The notes: generated by a model from the letters alone, not told the origin. DNA of 64,000 bases from Umezawaea endophytica (GCF_025061645.1 NZ_JANYMP010000014.1:1-64000); one strand, 5' to 3'. Counted from the first letter of the stretch, positions 1-8,928 are shown. Numbers and translations are program-made.

Positions 1-8
1 CGAGCGCG

Positions 9-40
9 CCGCCCGTCGAGGACCTCTCCCCGACGGGCGG
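9..40 (-). terminator. Stem-loop after the alpha/beta hydrolase
   Basis: A perfect 10-bp inverted repeat (CCGCCCGTCG / CGACGGGCGG) with a 12-nt loop lies 18 bp beyond the stop codon of the minus-strand hydrolase. There is no U-tract, which is common in GC-rich actinomycetes. The terminator role is inferred from position and stem strength. Confidence 0.6.
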
Positions 41-57
41 CCCCTACCCGCCCGGCC

Positions 58-783
58 TCACCTCAGGTGTCGCGCGAAGAACCGGTTCGCGTCGTCGCCC
101 TCGAACGCCGGGACGCCGGTGTGCCCGCCCGTGTTGGCGTGCAGCGTCTTCTCCTTCGAGCCGAAGGCGTCGAACAGGTCCAGTGCCATCTGCCGGTCGT
201 TGCCCTCGTCGTCCCACTGCAACAGGACCAGCAGCGGGATGGTGACCGCCCTGGCCTCCTCGATGATGCTGCGGGGCACGAAGCTGCCTGCGAACAGGCC
301 AGCGGCCGCGATGCGCGGCTCGACCACCGCCAGCCGGACGCCGATGGAGATCACCCCTCCCGAGAACCCGACCGGGCCGCGGATCCCCGGCAGCGCCAGG
401 AGCGCGTCCAGCGCGGTCCGCCACTCCGGGACCGCCTGGTCGACCAGCGGGAGGACGAGCCGGTCGACGATCTCGTCGCTGACCGGCTCGCCCGCCTCCA
501 GCGCCCGGCGCAGGTCGGCGCGGGCCTGCTCGGCGACGGCGGACCGGGGCCGGTCACCGGCTCCCGGCAGTTCGATGGTGGCCGCGGCGTAGCCCGCCGC
601 GGCGGCGTGCCGGGCGCGGGCCGCCAGGCGGGGGTACATCCTGTCCAGTCCGCCGGGGTGGCCCATCAGGATCAGCGGGGCGGGCGCGGAGGCGGGCGTC
701 CACAGGACGCCGGGGATCTCGCCGAGGGTGAACCGGCGTTCGAGGACGCCGTCGTCGAAGCGCTGTTCGGAGGTGAAGCGCAT
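58..783 (-). CDS. Alpha/beta hydrolase, dienelactone-hydrolase-like
   Basis: This 241-residue cytoplasmic protein has the alpha/beta hydrolase pattern: a GHPGG turn near residues 41-45, a nucleophile elbow G-F-S-G-G with Ser141, an acidic residue near 191-192 and a candidate catalytic His at 221 (GGHTG). No signal peptide is seen. The ATG start has a GAAAGG-type ribosome site about 10 bases upstream. The substrate cannot be deduced; small esters, lactones or acyl groups are typical of the family. It stands alone, ending in a terminator-like hairpin and facing away from the AraC regulator region. Confidence 0.75.
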   Translation of the reverse strand: MRFTSEQRFDDGVLERRFTLGEIPGVLWTPASAPAPLILMGHPGGLDRMYPRLAARARHAAAAGYAAATIELPGAGDRPRSAVAEQARADLRRALEAGEPVSDEIVDRLVLPLVDQAVPEWRTALDALLALPGIRGPVGFSGGVISIGVRLAVVEPRIAAAGLFAGSFVPRSIIEEARAVTIPLLVLLQWDDEGNDRQMALDLFDAFGSKEKTLHANTGGHTGVPAFEGDDANRFFARHLR

Positions 784-956
784 GGTCGTGCCTTTCGGGA
801 GTGCTCGTGTGCGGCGCTCCCGGACGACCTATCGCCCGACCATGACCCCTGAGGGGAGCACCCTTGTCGCAACGGCGTTCACGGGTACCACCTCCTCGAT
901 CTCTCGCACGGTCGCCGGAAAAGTAGCAGTGGTCATCCCGGTCCGCCACCGGGTTT

Positions 957-1901
957 TCACCCCGGCTCCGCCACGACCGCGGTGCGCCGGAACTCGCTCG
1001 GGTTGGCGCCCCGGACCCGTTTGAACGCCGCGCTGAACCCGAACGGGTCGGAGTAGCCCACGGTGCGGGCGATGTCCGCGACGGTCGCGGTCTCCCGTTC
1101 GACCAGCAGGTCCGCCGCGAGGGTCATGCGCCAGCGGGTGAGGTAGGTCAGGGGTGGTTCGCCGACCAGGTCGGCGAACCGCTTGGCCAGCGTCGACCGG
1201 GAGACCCCGCTGTGCTCGGCCAATGAGGCGACCGTCCAGGCCGCCGCCGGTTCGGCGTGCAGCAGGCGCAGCGCGTGCCCGACCACCGGGTCCCGCTGGG
1301 CGGCCCACCAGGCCGGGGGTTGGCCGCCGGGCCGGTCGAACCACTCGCGCAGCGTGCACACGAGCATCCAGTCCAGCAGCCGGTCGAGCACCACCTGCTG
1401 GCCCGGCGTGTCGGCGGCGACCTCGGCGGCGAGGTGGTCCAGCACCGGGTCCGCCAGGCCCCCGGCGTCCACGCGCAGCACGACGGGCAGCGCGTCGAGC
1501 AGTCGGCGGCTGATCTCGCCGCGCACGGGGTAGGCACCGACGATCAGGGTCGTGGCGTCGCGCCCGCGCGCGGCGTTGTCGTTCCAGCCGCGCCGGTACC
1601 GGGTGCCGCCCTCCTCGGGCGTCGCGCAGTGCTCGCCGCAGGCGACCGGCTCGGCCGCGGTGCCGACCTCGTCGACGAAGGTGAACGTCGCGGGTCCGCG
1701 CACGACGATCGCCTCGCGGGCGCGGAGCGGCTCGGGGCGACCGTGCTCCGGCACGATCCAGCCCGCGCCGGTCAGGACGGTGCACAGGGTCAGCGGCGCG
1801 CCGTCGACGAAGTGCAGCGCCCAGGGCGGGGACAGGGTCGAGCTGCTGAACAACGAGCCGTGGGCCCGTACCCCGCGGAGCAGGTCACTGAACGCGTCCA
1901 C
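957..1901 (-). CDS. AraC-family regulator with N-terminal cupin-like domain
   Basis: This 314-residue regulator has an N-terminal cupin-type sensing region (about residues 20-190) and a C-terminal double helix-turn-helix (about 215-305, including the VASLAEHSGVSRSTLAKRF helix pair and a second HTH around VADIARTVGYSD). Length and order match the AraC/cupin_6 class. Translation starts at a GTG; the only purine-rich stretch, AGGGG, lies very close to it, so the start is moderately certain. The gene is divergent from the PPOX-like gene at 1984, which is a plausible target along with itself. Confidence 0.8.
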   Translation of the reverse strand: MDAFSDLLRGVRAHGSLFSSSTLSPPWALHFVDGAPLTLCTVLTGAGWIVPEHGRPEPLRAREAIVVRGPATFTFVDEVGTAAEPVACGEHCATPEEGGTRYRRGWNDNAARGRDATTLIVGAYPVRGEISRRLLDALPVVLRVDAGGLADPVLDHLAAEVAADTPGQQVVLDRLLDWMLVCTLREWFDRPGGQPPAWWAAQRDPVVGHALRLLHAEPAAAWTVASLAEHSGVSRSTLAKRFADLVGEPPLTYLTRWRMTLAADLLVERETATVADIARTVGYSDPFGFSAAFKRVRGANPSEFRRTAVVAEPG

Positions 1902-1983
1902 CCCTCGAGGTTAGACGATCGCACAGGAATTCCGGCTTCTCACCCATGGGCACGTCCGATCCGGCCGTGGTCCACTGGACGGC

Positions 1984-2412
1984 ATGAGCACCGACGACGG
2001 TTCGCTGACCGCACTCGACCTGGAGTTCCTCGCGCGTCCCCTGATCGGCTTCCTGTCCATCGCCGGGGGCCCGGTCCCGCCGCAGCCCCGGCCGGTCTGG
2101 TTCGAGGCCACGGCCGAGGGGACGGTCCAGTTGTTCACCGCCCCGGACTCGCTCAAGGTCAAGCACCTGCGCCGCGACCCCCGCACGTCGATCGTCGTCG
2201 CCGCCCCGGTGGGTGAGCGCGAGCGCTGGGTGTCGGTCGCGGGCCGCACCACCGTGGAACCCGACGGGGCGCACGACCTGGCCGCCCGCCTGGCCGCGCG
2301 GTACTGGGACCTCGACGACCCGACCCGAGCCGACGACCTCGCCGCGATCCTGGCCGAGGACCAGGTCCGCCTCGTCATCCACCCGGACGCGGTGCGGCGC
2401 TTCGCGTACTGA
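1984..2412 (+). CDS. Pyridoxamine 5'-phosphate oxidase-like FMN/F420-binding protein
   Basis: This 142-residue split-barrel protein resembles actinobacterial PPOX/F420-dependent reductases. Features are a hydrophobic first strand (GFLSIAGG), a central basic LKVKHLRRDPRTSIVV stretch typical of the dimeric flavin-binding fold, and a C-terminal aromatic end. Such proteins bind FMN, F420 or haem and reduce small molecules; the cofactor cannot be fixed from sequence. It starts at ATG 82 bp from the divergent AraC gene and may be under its control. Confidence 0.7.
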   Translation: MSTDDGSLTALDLEFLARPLIGFLSIAGGPVPPQPRPVWFEATAEGTVQLFTAPDSLKVKHLRRDPRTSIVVAAPVGERERWVSVAGRTTVEPDGAHDLAARLAARYWDLDDPTRADDLAAILAEDQVRLVIHPDAVRRFAY

Positions 2413-2503
2413 CCCGCGAGGTCGGTGCTCCGCCCGTGGACGGGCCGCCGGTCGATGGTCCAGGCTTGACCGCCAGTGGCGGTGGTCGAGGCAGGAGATC
2501 CGC

Positions 2504-3217
2504 ATGCTCGTCGTGACCGGTGGTCTGGGCCGAGTGGCAACCGTGCTGAGCCCCGTCCTGCCCCCGGACACCCGCCTGGTGGACCTGAGACCGGGCGGGG
2601 AACGCCTGGACCTGTCCGACCCCGGTCAGGCCGCCGAGGCGGTGCGCGACGCCGACGCGGTCCTCCACCTCGCCGCGAACCCCAGTCCGGGGCAGGACTG
2701 GGACACCGCGTACCGCCGGAACGTGGTCGCCACCGAGATCTTGCTGCGCGCGTGCGGGGACCGGGTCCCGCGGGTCGTGCTGGCCAGTTCGGTGCACGCC
2801 ATGGGGCTCTACCACCGCCCCGACCGGGAGTTGATCAGTCCTGAGTGGACTCCCCGGCCGTGCTGCGCCTACGGCAGGAGCAAGGTCGACGTCGAGGAGC
2901 TCGGCAGGCGGCACGCCGAGCGGCACGGCGTGTCCGTGGTCTGCCTCCGGCTCGGGTCGACCGGCTACCCGCTCCTGGAACAGCGGTACGCCGACATGCA
3001 GTTGTTCGACGACGACGCCCGGCAGCTCGTCCTGGCCGCGCTGACCGCCGACGTGCGGTTCGGCGTCTACTTCGGTGTCTCGGCCAACACCCCGGCCCGC
3101 TGGGACATCGCCAACGCCCGCACCGAACTCGGCTATCGGCCCGTCCACGACAGCGCGGTGCTCGACATCCCCGAGGACCAGCCGTACGAGTTCCCGGACT
3201 GCCACATGTTCGCGTAA
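2504..3217 (+). CDS. NAD(P)-dependent epimerase/dehydratase, extended SDR
   Basis: This 237-residue Rossmann protein has the N-terminal nucleotide motif TGGLGRV, an aspartate-rich turn after strand 2 (VDLRPGG) and the Y-x3-K catalytic pair in YGRSK. The ATG is chosen because AGGAG sits about 7 bases upstream and the protein begins directly with the first Rossmann strand. It is short for a full epimerase (usually over 300), closer to uronate-dehydrogenase-like or regulatory members. The substrate is unknown. Confidence 0.75.
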   Translation: MLVVTGGLGRVATVLSPVLPPDTRLVDLRPGGERLDLSDPGQAAEAVRDADAVLHLAANPSPGQDWDTAYRRNVVATEILLRACGDRVPRVVLASSVHAMGLYHRPDRELISPEWTPRPCCAYGRSKVDVEELGRRHAERHGVSVVCLRLGSTGYPLLEQRYADMQLFDDDARQLVLAALTADVRFGVYFGVSANTPARWDIANARTELGYRPVHDSAVLDIPEDQPYEFPDCHMFA

Positions 3218-3282
3218 ACCGCACGCGTCCGGGGGGTCCGGCTCGGTAGGGTGATCATCCCCCTGGATCCACGGAGGCCGGA

Positions 3283-4188
3283 GTGCGCGACCGTCCCGAC
3301 TCGGGAACCCGCCGCCCGTACCGGATGCGGCCCCGGCCGCCCGCCGCACCGCGCACCGCGCCCGCGTGGAAGCGCGCGCTGGGCAAGCCCGCCGTCTGGT
3401 TGGTGACGCTGCTGCTCGCGGCCACGGCGGCCTACTTCTCCGACTACCTCAAGACGTTCTTCGGCTCGCTGTTCCCGGTGGACAAGGCCGAGGAGGCGTC
3501 CGGACGTCCGCCGTTCGAGGTGCTCGACGTCCACTACCTGCACCTGAACGAAGCGTACTTCCTGAGCAGGCCGCCGTCGGAGCAGGACCTGGCGGGGTGG
3601 GACCGGCGGTCCGGCCCGCCGCCCGCCGAGTGGCTCGACCGGCAGGGCGCGGTCCCGCTGGGCGTCGCCAGGTGGGAGATCACCCTGGAGGGCAGGCGCA
3701 CGGCGGAGGTCGTCGTGACGGACATGAAGCCGAAGCTGGTCGGCCCGTGCGAGCCCGCGCTGGAGGGGAGCCTGGTCGAGACGCCGAGCCAGGGCGGGGG
3801 CGACAAGTTCCGCTTCGGCGTCGCCGTCGACAAGCCGAACCCGGTCATGATGACCATCAGCGCGGGCACGGCCCCGTACCCGTACTTCGAGCAGAAGACC
3901 ATCAAGCTGCCCAAGGGGGAGAAGAACGTCATCGTCGTCGAGGCCTCCACCTCCGGGCCCCACTGCCGGTGGACGATCGAGGTCGACTACCTCGCCGACG
4001 GCAAGCGCGGGCAGACGTCCGTCACCGCGCCGGGCGGCAAGCCGTTCGCGGTGACCGGGCGCCTCGACCCGGCGCGGTACTCGTCGGTGTTCCTCGCCGC
4101 GCTGCGCAAGTGCCCTGAGCCGTACCGCCGCGTGTCCGGGGCCGAGTACGCCGAGATCCAGGCGGGCACCAAGCCCGAGTGCGGGTGA
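3283..4188 (+). CDS. Membrane-anchored protein of unknown function
   Basis: I do not recognise this 301-residue protein. An Arg/Pro-rich N-terminus (about 30 residues) precedes one transmembrane segment (VWLVTLLLAATAAYF, about 38-52). The rest looks like an extracytoplasmic beta-rich domain with four scattered Cys residues, two in the last 40 residues. The topology suggests an N-in, C-out anchored protein. The start is GTG with ACGGAGG upstream. It converges with the membrane protein gene at 4198, with only 9 bp between the stops. Confidence 0.7.
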   Translation: MRDRPDSGTRRPYRMRPRPPAAPRTAPAWKRALGKPAVWLVTLLLAATAAYFSDYLKTFFGSLFPVDKAEEASGRPPFEVLDVHYLHLNEAYFLSRPPSEQDLAGWDRRSGPPPAEWLDRQGAVPLGVARWEITLEGRRTAEVVVTDMKPKLVGPCEPALEGSLVETPSQGGGDKFRFGVAVDKPNPVMMTISAGTAPYPYFEQKTIKLPKGEKNVIVVEASTSGPHCRWTIEVDYLADGKRGQTSVTAPGGKPFAVTGRLDPARYSSVFLAALRKCPEPYRRVSGAEYAEIQAGTKPECG

Positions 4189-4197
4189 GGACGCGGG

Positions 4198-5253
4198 TCA
4201 CGCCGCCCTCCTCCTGAGCCCGATCACCGCGATCACGGCGGGCAGCCAGCCCCAGAGGACGCCGAACCTCGTCGCGTGCGGGACGGCGAAGCTGGAGAGC
4301 GGGAACGCCAGCGCGTCGACGACCCCGCCGACCGTGCTCGCGACCACCACGACACCCCAGACCGCGATCAGCACCGCGGCGGGTCCGGCGGTCGTCCGGA
4401 CCCCGGCGAGCACCCAGCGCAGCAACACCCACAGGACCACCAGCGACAGGACCGCCACCAGCGATCCCGGCACCCACCGGTCGGCACCGACCACCTCGCC
4501 GAACCCGGCCTCGGGGTCGTCCTGCGGCCGGAGCTGCAACCGCGGGTGGAGCACGACGCCCGCGACCTCGTCGGCGAGCCGGACCTCCTGCTCGGACTTG
4601 CCCGAGTAGGAGGAGGCGCCGCCCAGCAGCGCCAGCGCCACGACCGGGAGCACGCAGGCCAGCGCCAGGTTGCCGGTCCGGCCAGGGCCGCCGCCGGTCT
4701 CCGGCGCGAGCGCGTCCGACCGCCGCCCGGTGGCGGTCCACGACAGCCGGAGCAGGCAGGCCCCGACCACCACGGTCGCGGCGCACAGGAACCCGAAGAA
4801 CAGCGCGTCGTAGGTCCAGAAGATCCCCGACCGCGCCAGGTCCACCGCGAGGTCGCCCACCGCGTCCGACCGGACGAGCACGACCGCCAGCCCGACGAGG
4901 TCGGCCACCCCCGCGGCCAGCAGCACGGCTCCCGCCTGCACCACCACGACCCGCGGCCAGTCGACCGCGCGGGTGGCCAGGTACGTCGCGAAGACCAGCG
5001 CCACCAGGAGGACGAGGCGCGGCAACCACTCCCACCCGTGCGACTCCCGGAAGTAGGCCTCGCGCGCCGTCAGGTCGACGAAGTAGACGAGCAGGTGCAG
5101 CAGGACGAACGGCGGGTCGCCCCGCTGGTCGAACCGGGCGGCCGACGCGCCCGCCCAGATCGGCAGCGGCACCAGCGCCGCCACGTACAGGCACGCGTAC
5201 GTCGACGCCGCGAGCAGCGCGGCCGACACCGCCCAGGTACGTCCCATCCCCAC
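4198..5253 (-). CDS. Polytopic membrane protein of unknown function
   Basis: This 351-residue integral membrane protein has about eight hydrophobic segments: one at the N-terminus (AVSAALLAASTYACLYVAALV), several between residues 80 and 200, and three near the C-terminus. A soluble loop around residues 225-265 contains charged residues. No transporter or enzyme signature was recognised. The ATG start is followed by an immediate signal-anchor-like helix. Upstream is a 350-bp region without an intact gene. Confidence 0.65.
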   Translation of the reverse strand: MGMGRTWAVSAALLAASTYACLYVAALVPLPIWAGASAARFDQRGDPPFVLLHLLVYFVDLTAREAYFRESHGWEWLPRLVLLVALVFATYLATRAVDWPRVVVVQAGAVLLAAGVADLVGLAVVLVRSDAVGDLAVDLARSGIFWTYDALFFGFLCAATVVVGACLLRLSWTATGRRSDALAPETGGGPGRTGNLALACVLPVVALALLGGASSYSGKSEQEVRLADEVAGVVLHPRLQLRPQDDPEAGFGEVVGADRWVPGSLVAVLSLVVLWVLLRWVLAGVRTTAGPAAVLIAVWGVVVVASTVGGVVDALAFPLSSFAVPHATRFGVLWGWLPAVIAVIGLRRRAA

Positions 5254-5603
5254 CCCAGTCCGCGAAAGCGCTCATTCTGGCCGACCGGAAAGCCTTGCGG
5301 GGGTGGATTTTCGAAGATCGACCGCGACACGGGTCACCCGACCAACGCCGTGCGGGAGGACCCGCCGCGGTCATGAACGGGACGCTTCGGGAACGTCCTG
5401 GTAGCGGTCGGTCAGCACCTCGATCAGGTGACCGTCCGGGCCGCGGAAGTACAGCCTGCGCCCGGTTCCGTCGCTACGGGCCCTAGCCCCTCGAGGGTCG
5501 ACAGGCAAGCCTCGACGAGCCGAAAGCCTTGGGAATTCCGACATGTGGACCTGATTGGTTGATCTTGTCGCAATTCGGATGATGTTCACACCTATCCGAC
5601 GGA
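5254..5603. other. Intergenic region with only a gene remnant
   Basis: No intact gene is visible. The left part (5254-5370) is plain spacer with the promoter region of the minus-strand membrane protein. The middle holds the glyoxalase-like fragment. The right part (about 5510-5603) is less GC-rich and must carry the promoter of the TauE-like gene. No known riboswitch consensus was recognised. Confidence 0.5.
5371..5466 (-). pseudogene. C-terminal remnant of a glyoxalase/VOC-family protein
   Basis: The minus strand reads G-R-R-L-Y-F-R-G-P-D-G-H-L-I-E-V-L-T and then stops. That is the hallmark last strand of vicinal-oxygen-chelate proteins (YFRDPDGHLIE, with the metal-binding Glu). The N-terminal 80-90 residues of such a protein are absent: the same frame continues upstream only as about 40 unrelated residues. 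This looks like the 3' end of a deleted gene left at a rearrangement junction, not an active enzyme. Confidence 0.6.
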
Positions 5604-5615
5604 TTGGACGTGGAC

Positions 5616-6536
5616 ATGCGACAACTGATCCTCCTCGCGCTCGTGGGCCTGGGTGCCCAGTTGGTCGACGGCAGCCTCGGCATGGCGTACGGCGTCACGT
5701 CCACCTCCCTGCTGCTGGCGATCGGCACGAGCCCCGCGGCGGCGTCCGCGACCGTGCACCTGGCCGAGATCGGCACCACGCTCGCCTCGGGGTTCTCGCA
5801 CTGGCGGTTCGGCAACGTGGACTGGAAGGTCGTCGCGAAGATCGGCATCCCCGGCGCGGTGGGCGCGTTCGCGGGCGCCACGTTCCTGTCCAGCCTGTCC
5901 ACCGAGGTGGCGGCACCGGTGATGTCGCTGCTGCTGCTCGTGCTCGGTGTGTACGTGCTGGTCCGGTTCACCACGTTCGGCCTGCCGCGGCACAACCTCG
6001 GCAAGCCGCTGCGCAAGCGGTTCCTCGCACCGCTCGGCCTCGTCGCCGGGTTCGTGGACTCGACCGGTGGCGGTGGCTGGGGTCCGGTCGGCACCCCAGC
6101 CATCCTCGCCAGCGGCAGGCTCGAACCGCGCAAGACCATCGGGTCGATCGACACCAGCGAGTTCCTCGTCGCCGTCGCGGCCAGCGTCGGCTTCATCGTC
6201 GGGATCGGCTCGGAGGGCGTCGACTACTCGTGGGTGCTCGCGCTGCTCGCGGGCGGTCTCGTCGCGGCGCCCATCGCGGCCTGGCTGGTCCGACACATCC
6301 CGCCGCGCGTGCTCGGCTCCGCGGTCGGCGGCGTCATCATCCTCACCAACACCCGGACCCTGCTGCGCAGCGACTGGATCGACGCGAGCGACGCGGTGAA
6401 GTGGCCGATCTACGGAGCCGTCTACCTGATCTGGGCCGCCGCGTTGGCGTACTCGATCCGGCAGTACCGCGCCAACCGCGAGGAGGAGCGGAAGATCGTG
6501 GAGGACAGCGAGAAGAACCAGCGGGCGACCGCCTGA
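5616..6536 (+). CDS. TauE/SafE-family sulfite exporter-like membrane protein
   Basis: This protein of about 306 residues has the TauE/SafE (DUF81) pattern: two homologous halves, the first opening with GLGAQLVDGSLGMAYG and the second with GLVAGFVDSTGGGGWGP. There are about eight membrane segments and a charged C-terminal tail. Family members export sulfite, sulfoacetate or related organosulfur anions; the substrate here is unknown. I prefer ATG 5616 to the in-frame TTG 5604 and GTG 5610, but no clear ribosome site decides it. It stands alone, next to the glyoxalase remnant. Confidence 0.85.
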   Translation: MRQLILLALVGLGAQLVDGSLGMAYGVTSTSLLLAIGTSPAAASATVHLAEIGTTLASGFSHWRFGNVDWKVVAKIGIPGAVGAFAGATFLSSLSTEVAAPVMSLLLLVLGVYVLVRFTTFGLPRHNLGKPLRKRFLAPLGLVAGFVDSTGGGGWGPVGTPAILASGRLEPRKTIGSIDTSEFLVAVAASVGFIVGIGSEGVDYSWVLALLAGGLVAAPIAAWLVRHIPPRVLGSAVGGVIILTNTRTLLRSDWIDASDAVKWPIYGAVYLIWAAALAYSIRQYRANREEERKIVEDSEKNQRATA

Positions 6537-6588
6537 GCGGCCGACCTCACGTTCGGCGCCGAGGACCTGCGGGACCGAGCGGCCGGGC

Positions 6589-7512
6589 TCAGACGGTCAG
6601 GACGACCTTGCCCCGGAGGTGGCCGCCGTCGAGCACCCGGTGGGCGTCGGCGACGCGCTCGAACGGGAACGTCTCCTGCACGTGGACCCGGAGCCGGCCC
6701 TGCTCGACGAGGTCGACGAGCCGTCGCAGCGCGACCGGGTCCGGGTCGACGGCGATGCCGCTGAAGCGCAGGCCCGCCGCCTCGCACCTGGCGATGAGGT
6801 CCAGGTCCTCCTCCGCGACCGCCGTCACCAGGTGCCCTCCGGGGCGGAGCACCCCGATCGACCGCTCGACGGTGTCGCCGCCGATCGTGTCGAGCACGAC
6901 GTCGACGTCGCGGACCACCTCGGTGAAGTCGACCGCCGTGTAGTCGATCACCTCGTCGGCGCCGAAACCCTCGACGAACTCCCGATCGCTCGCGGTCGTG
7001 ATCACGTGCGCGCCGAGCGCCTTCGCGATCTGGATCGCGACGTGGCCGACCCCACCGCCGCCGCCGTGGACCAGGACGCGGTCGCCCGCGGTCACGCCTG
7101 CGAGGTCCACGAGGCCCTGCCACGCCGTCAGCCCGACGACCGGCAGCGCCGCGGCCTCGACGTGCGAGAGCGACGCGGGCTTGCGCGCCAGGTGCAGCGC
7201 CGGGGCGAGGACGAGTTCGGCGTAGCCGTTGGCGGGCTTCGGGAACAGCGGCATCCCGAACACCTCGTCACCGGGCCGGAACCGCCACGTTCCCGGCGCC
7301 TCGTCGACCACGCCGCTGATGTCCCAGCCGAGGGTGAACGGCGGCTCGCCGAGCAGCGGGAACTCGCCCGAGCGCAGTCGCGCCTCCACCGGGTTCAACC
7401 CGATCGCCTCGACTCGGACGAGGACCTCGGTCGGCATCGGCCGGGGCGTCGGCGCGTCCACGACGGTGAGCACGTCGGGACCGCCGAACTCCTGCTGGGT
7501 GATGATTCGCAT
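6589..7512 (-). CDS. NADP-dependent zinc-independent MDR oxidoreductase (quinone-oxidoreductase-like)
   Basis: This 307-residue medium-chain dehydrogenase begins with the GroES-like domain (MRIITQQEFGGPDVL) and carries the Rossmann motif VHGGGGGVGHVAIQIAKALGA near residues 145-165. The structural and catalytic zinc Cys residues are absent, as in quinone oxidoreductases and enoyl reductases. The C-terminus RGKVVLTV is typical. It is divergent from the HxlR regulator at 7585, with a 72-bp shared promoter region. This arrangement usually means HxlR controls the oxidoreductase in response to electrophiles or quinones (inference). Confidence 0.85.
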   Translation of the reverse strand: MRIITQQEFGGPDVLTVVDAPTPRPMPTEVLVRVEAIGLNPVEARLRSGEFPLLGEPPFTLGWDISGVVDEAPGTWRFRPGDEVFGMPLFPKPANGYAELVLAPALHLARKPASLSHVEAAALPVVGLTAWQGLVDLAGVTAGDRVLVHGGGGGVGHVAIQIAKALGAHVITTASDREFVEGFGADEVIDYTAVDFTEVVRDVDVVLDTIGGDTVERSIGVLRPGGHLVTAVAEEDLDLIARCEAAGLRFSGIAVDPDPVALRRLVDLVEQGRLRVHVQETFPFERVADAHRVLDGGHLRGKVVLTV

Positions 7513-7584
7513 GACACTCCTGGCTCTCGGTGGGAGAACACCAGGCTAGGAATCCGACGGGAACCTCCGGGTACCTTTGGCGCC

Positions 7585-7965
7585 ATGAGCGGTTTCGCCC
7601 CCGGCGAGTGCTTCCTGGCCGACTGCCCCGGACGGCTGACGGTCGAGCTGATCGCCGACAAGTGGACGGCGGTCGTGCTCTACGGCCTCAGCCGGGGCCC
7701 GGTGCGGCACGGCGACCTGGTCGACCTGATCGGCGGCATCTCCCGCAAGGTGCTCACCCAGACGCTCCGACGGCTCGAATCGCACGGACTCGTCCGCCGC
7801 CACGCCTATGCCGAGGTGCCGCCCCGCGTCGAGTACGAGCTCACCCCGCTCGGGGCGACGCTGATCGATCCGATCCACGTGCTGACCGAGTGGGCGAGGG
7901 AGAACGGCGACGCGGTCCTCGACGCGCTCGACGCCGATCCCGAGTCGGTCGCCCGACACCGCTGA
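7585..7965 (+). CDS. HxlR-family winged-helix regulator
   Basis: This 126-residue protein carries the HxlR signature: an N-terminal Cys pair region (CFLADC), IADKWTAVVLYGL for helix 1, and the wing GISRKVLTQTLRRLESHGLVRR. Cys near residue 9 could sense electrophiles as in YodB/QorR relatives. It is transcribed divergently from the quinone-oxidoreductase-like gene. The shared 72-bp region includes CCTGG...CCAGG half sites as a weak operator candidate. The start is ATG. Confidence 0.85.
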   Translation: MSGFAPGECFLADCPGRLTVELIADKWTAVVLYGLSRGPVRHGDLVDLIGGISRKVLTQTLRRLESHGLVRRHAYAEVPPRVEYELTPLGATLIDPIHVLTEWARENGDAVLDALDADPESVARHR

Positions 7966-7969
7966 ACAC

Positions 7970-7997
7970 GTCGGTGTCCACCCCGTTCGGCACCGAC
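7970..7997. terminator. Hairpin between convergent genes
   Basis: A 7-bp perfect inverted repeat (GTCGGTG / CACCGAC) with a 14-nt loop lies in the 45-bp space between the converging HxlR gene and the beta-hydroxyacid dehydrogenase gene. It is a candidate bidirectional terminator. Confidence 0.45.
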
Positions 7998-8010
7998 CGA
8001 CCTCCGCCGG

Positions 8011-8928
8011 TCAGGTCCCGTCCGATCGGCGCGGCAGCACCTCGATGACCGCGGAGAAGTCCTTGCGTCCCAGGTCCGCCGGGCCCAGGCGGGCGTACAG
8101 CTCGCGCGCGGCGGCGGCCAGCGGCAGGGTCAGCCCGACCCCGTCGGCCGCGCTCAGCGCGAGGTCGAGGTCCTTGCGCATGAGGTCGCCCGTGAACCCC
8201 GGTCGGAAGTCGTGGTCGGCCGGGCTGTCCGCCAGCACACCCGGTACCGGTGGTCGGGTCCGCAGCGACCAGCTATCGCCGGAACCGGACGTGCTCACGT
8301 CGTACAGCAGCCGCGGATCCACGCCGAGTGCCCGTGTGAGCCGGAAACCCTCCGCCGTGGCCACCATCGAGATCCCCGCCATGACCTGGTTGGCCAGTTT
8401 GACCGTGGCGCCCATGCCCGACGCCCCGCAGTGGACGATCTTCGTGCCGAGCACGTCCAGCAGCGGGCGGGCGCGGTCCAGCACGTCGGCGTCGCCGCCG
8501 ACCATGATGGTGAGGGAGCCGTCGGCGGCTCCGGCGCTGGAACCGCTGACCGGGGCGTCGAGCATCGCCACTCCCCTGCGTTCCGCTTCGCGTGCGACGT
8601 CCCGGCTCGTCGCCGGGTCGATCGTGCTCAGGTCGACGAGGACGCTCCCGCGTGGTGCGCCGAGCAGCGCGCCGACCGGGCCGGTGGTGGCTTCCCGGAC
8701 GTGACGGCTGTTCGGCAACGCGGTGACCACGAAGTCGGCCTGCCGGGCCGCGTCGAGCGGTGAGTCCGCGCCGTGCGCCCCGGCGTCCAGCAGCGGGCGC
8801 ACGGCGGCGGGCGCGATGTCGAACACCGCGAGGTCCCAGCCCGCCGCGAGCAGCCTGCTGGCCATCGGTCGCCCCATGGTGCCCAGACCGATGAACGCCG
8901 CGCGCCGACGGCCGGTGTCAGCGGCCAT
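8011..8928 (-). CDS. Beta-hydroxyacid dehydrogenase (3-hydroxyisobutyrate / tartronate-semialdehyde family)
   Basis: This 305-residue NAD(P)-dependent dehydrogenase has the Rossmann motif GLGTMGRPMASRL near the N-terminus, the substrate-binding DAPVSGSSAGA segment and the catalytic-lysine motif G-A-T-V-K-L-A-N-Q. The family oxidises 3-hydroxyacids such as 3-hydroxyisobutyrate or glycerate. It is the last gene of the FkbH/FkbM/cupin operon and overlaps the cupin gene by 11 bp. This suggests that its substrate could be a glyceryl-derived unit made by FkbH (inference), analogous to the dehydrogenase step of hydroxymalonyl-carrier formation. Confidence 0.85.
   Translation of the reverse strand: MAADTGRRRAAFIGLGTMGRPMASRLLAAGWDLAVFDIAPAAVRPLLDAGAHGADSPLDAARQADFVVTALPNSRHVREATTGPVGALLGAPRGSVLVDLSTIDPATSRDVAREAERRGVAMLDAPVSGSSAGAADGSLTIMVGGDADVLDRARPLLDVLGTKIVHCGASGMGATVKLANQVMAGISMVATAEGFRLTRALGVDPRLLYDVSTSGSGDSWSLRTRPPVPGVLADSPADHDFRPGFTGDLMRKDLDLALSAADGVGLTLPLAAAARELYARLGPADLGRKDFSAVIEVLPRRSDGT

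Noticed and set aside
5480-5603. Riboswitch upstream of the TauE-like gene
   Set aside because: Short complementary stretches exist, but no known riboswitch consensus core is recognisable, and part of the stretch is near the VOC gene remnant.
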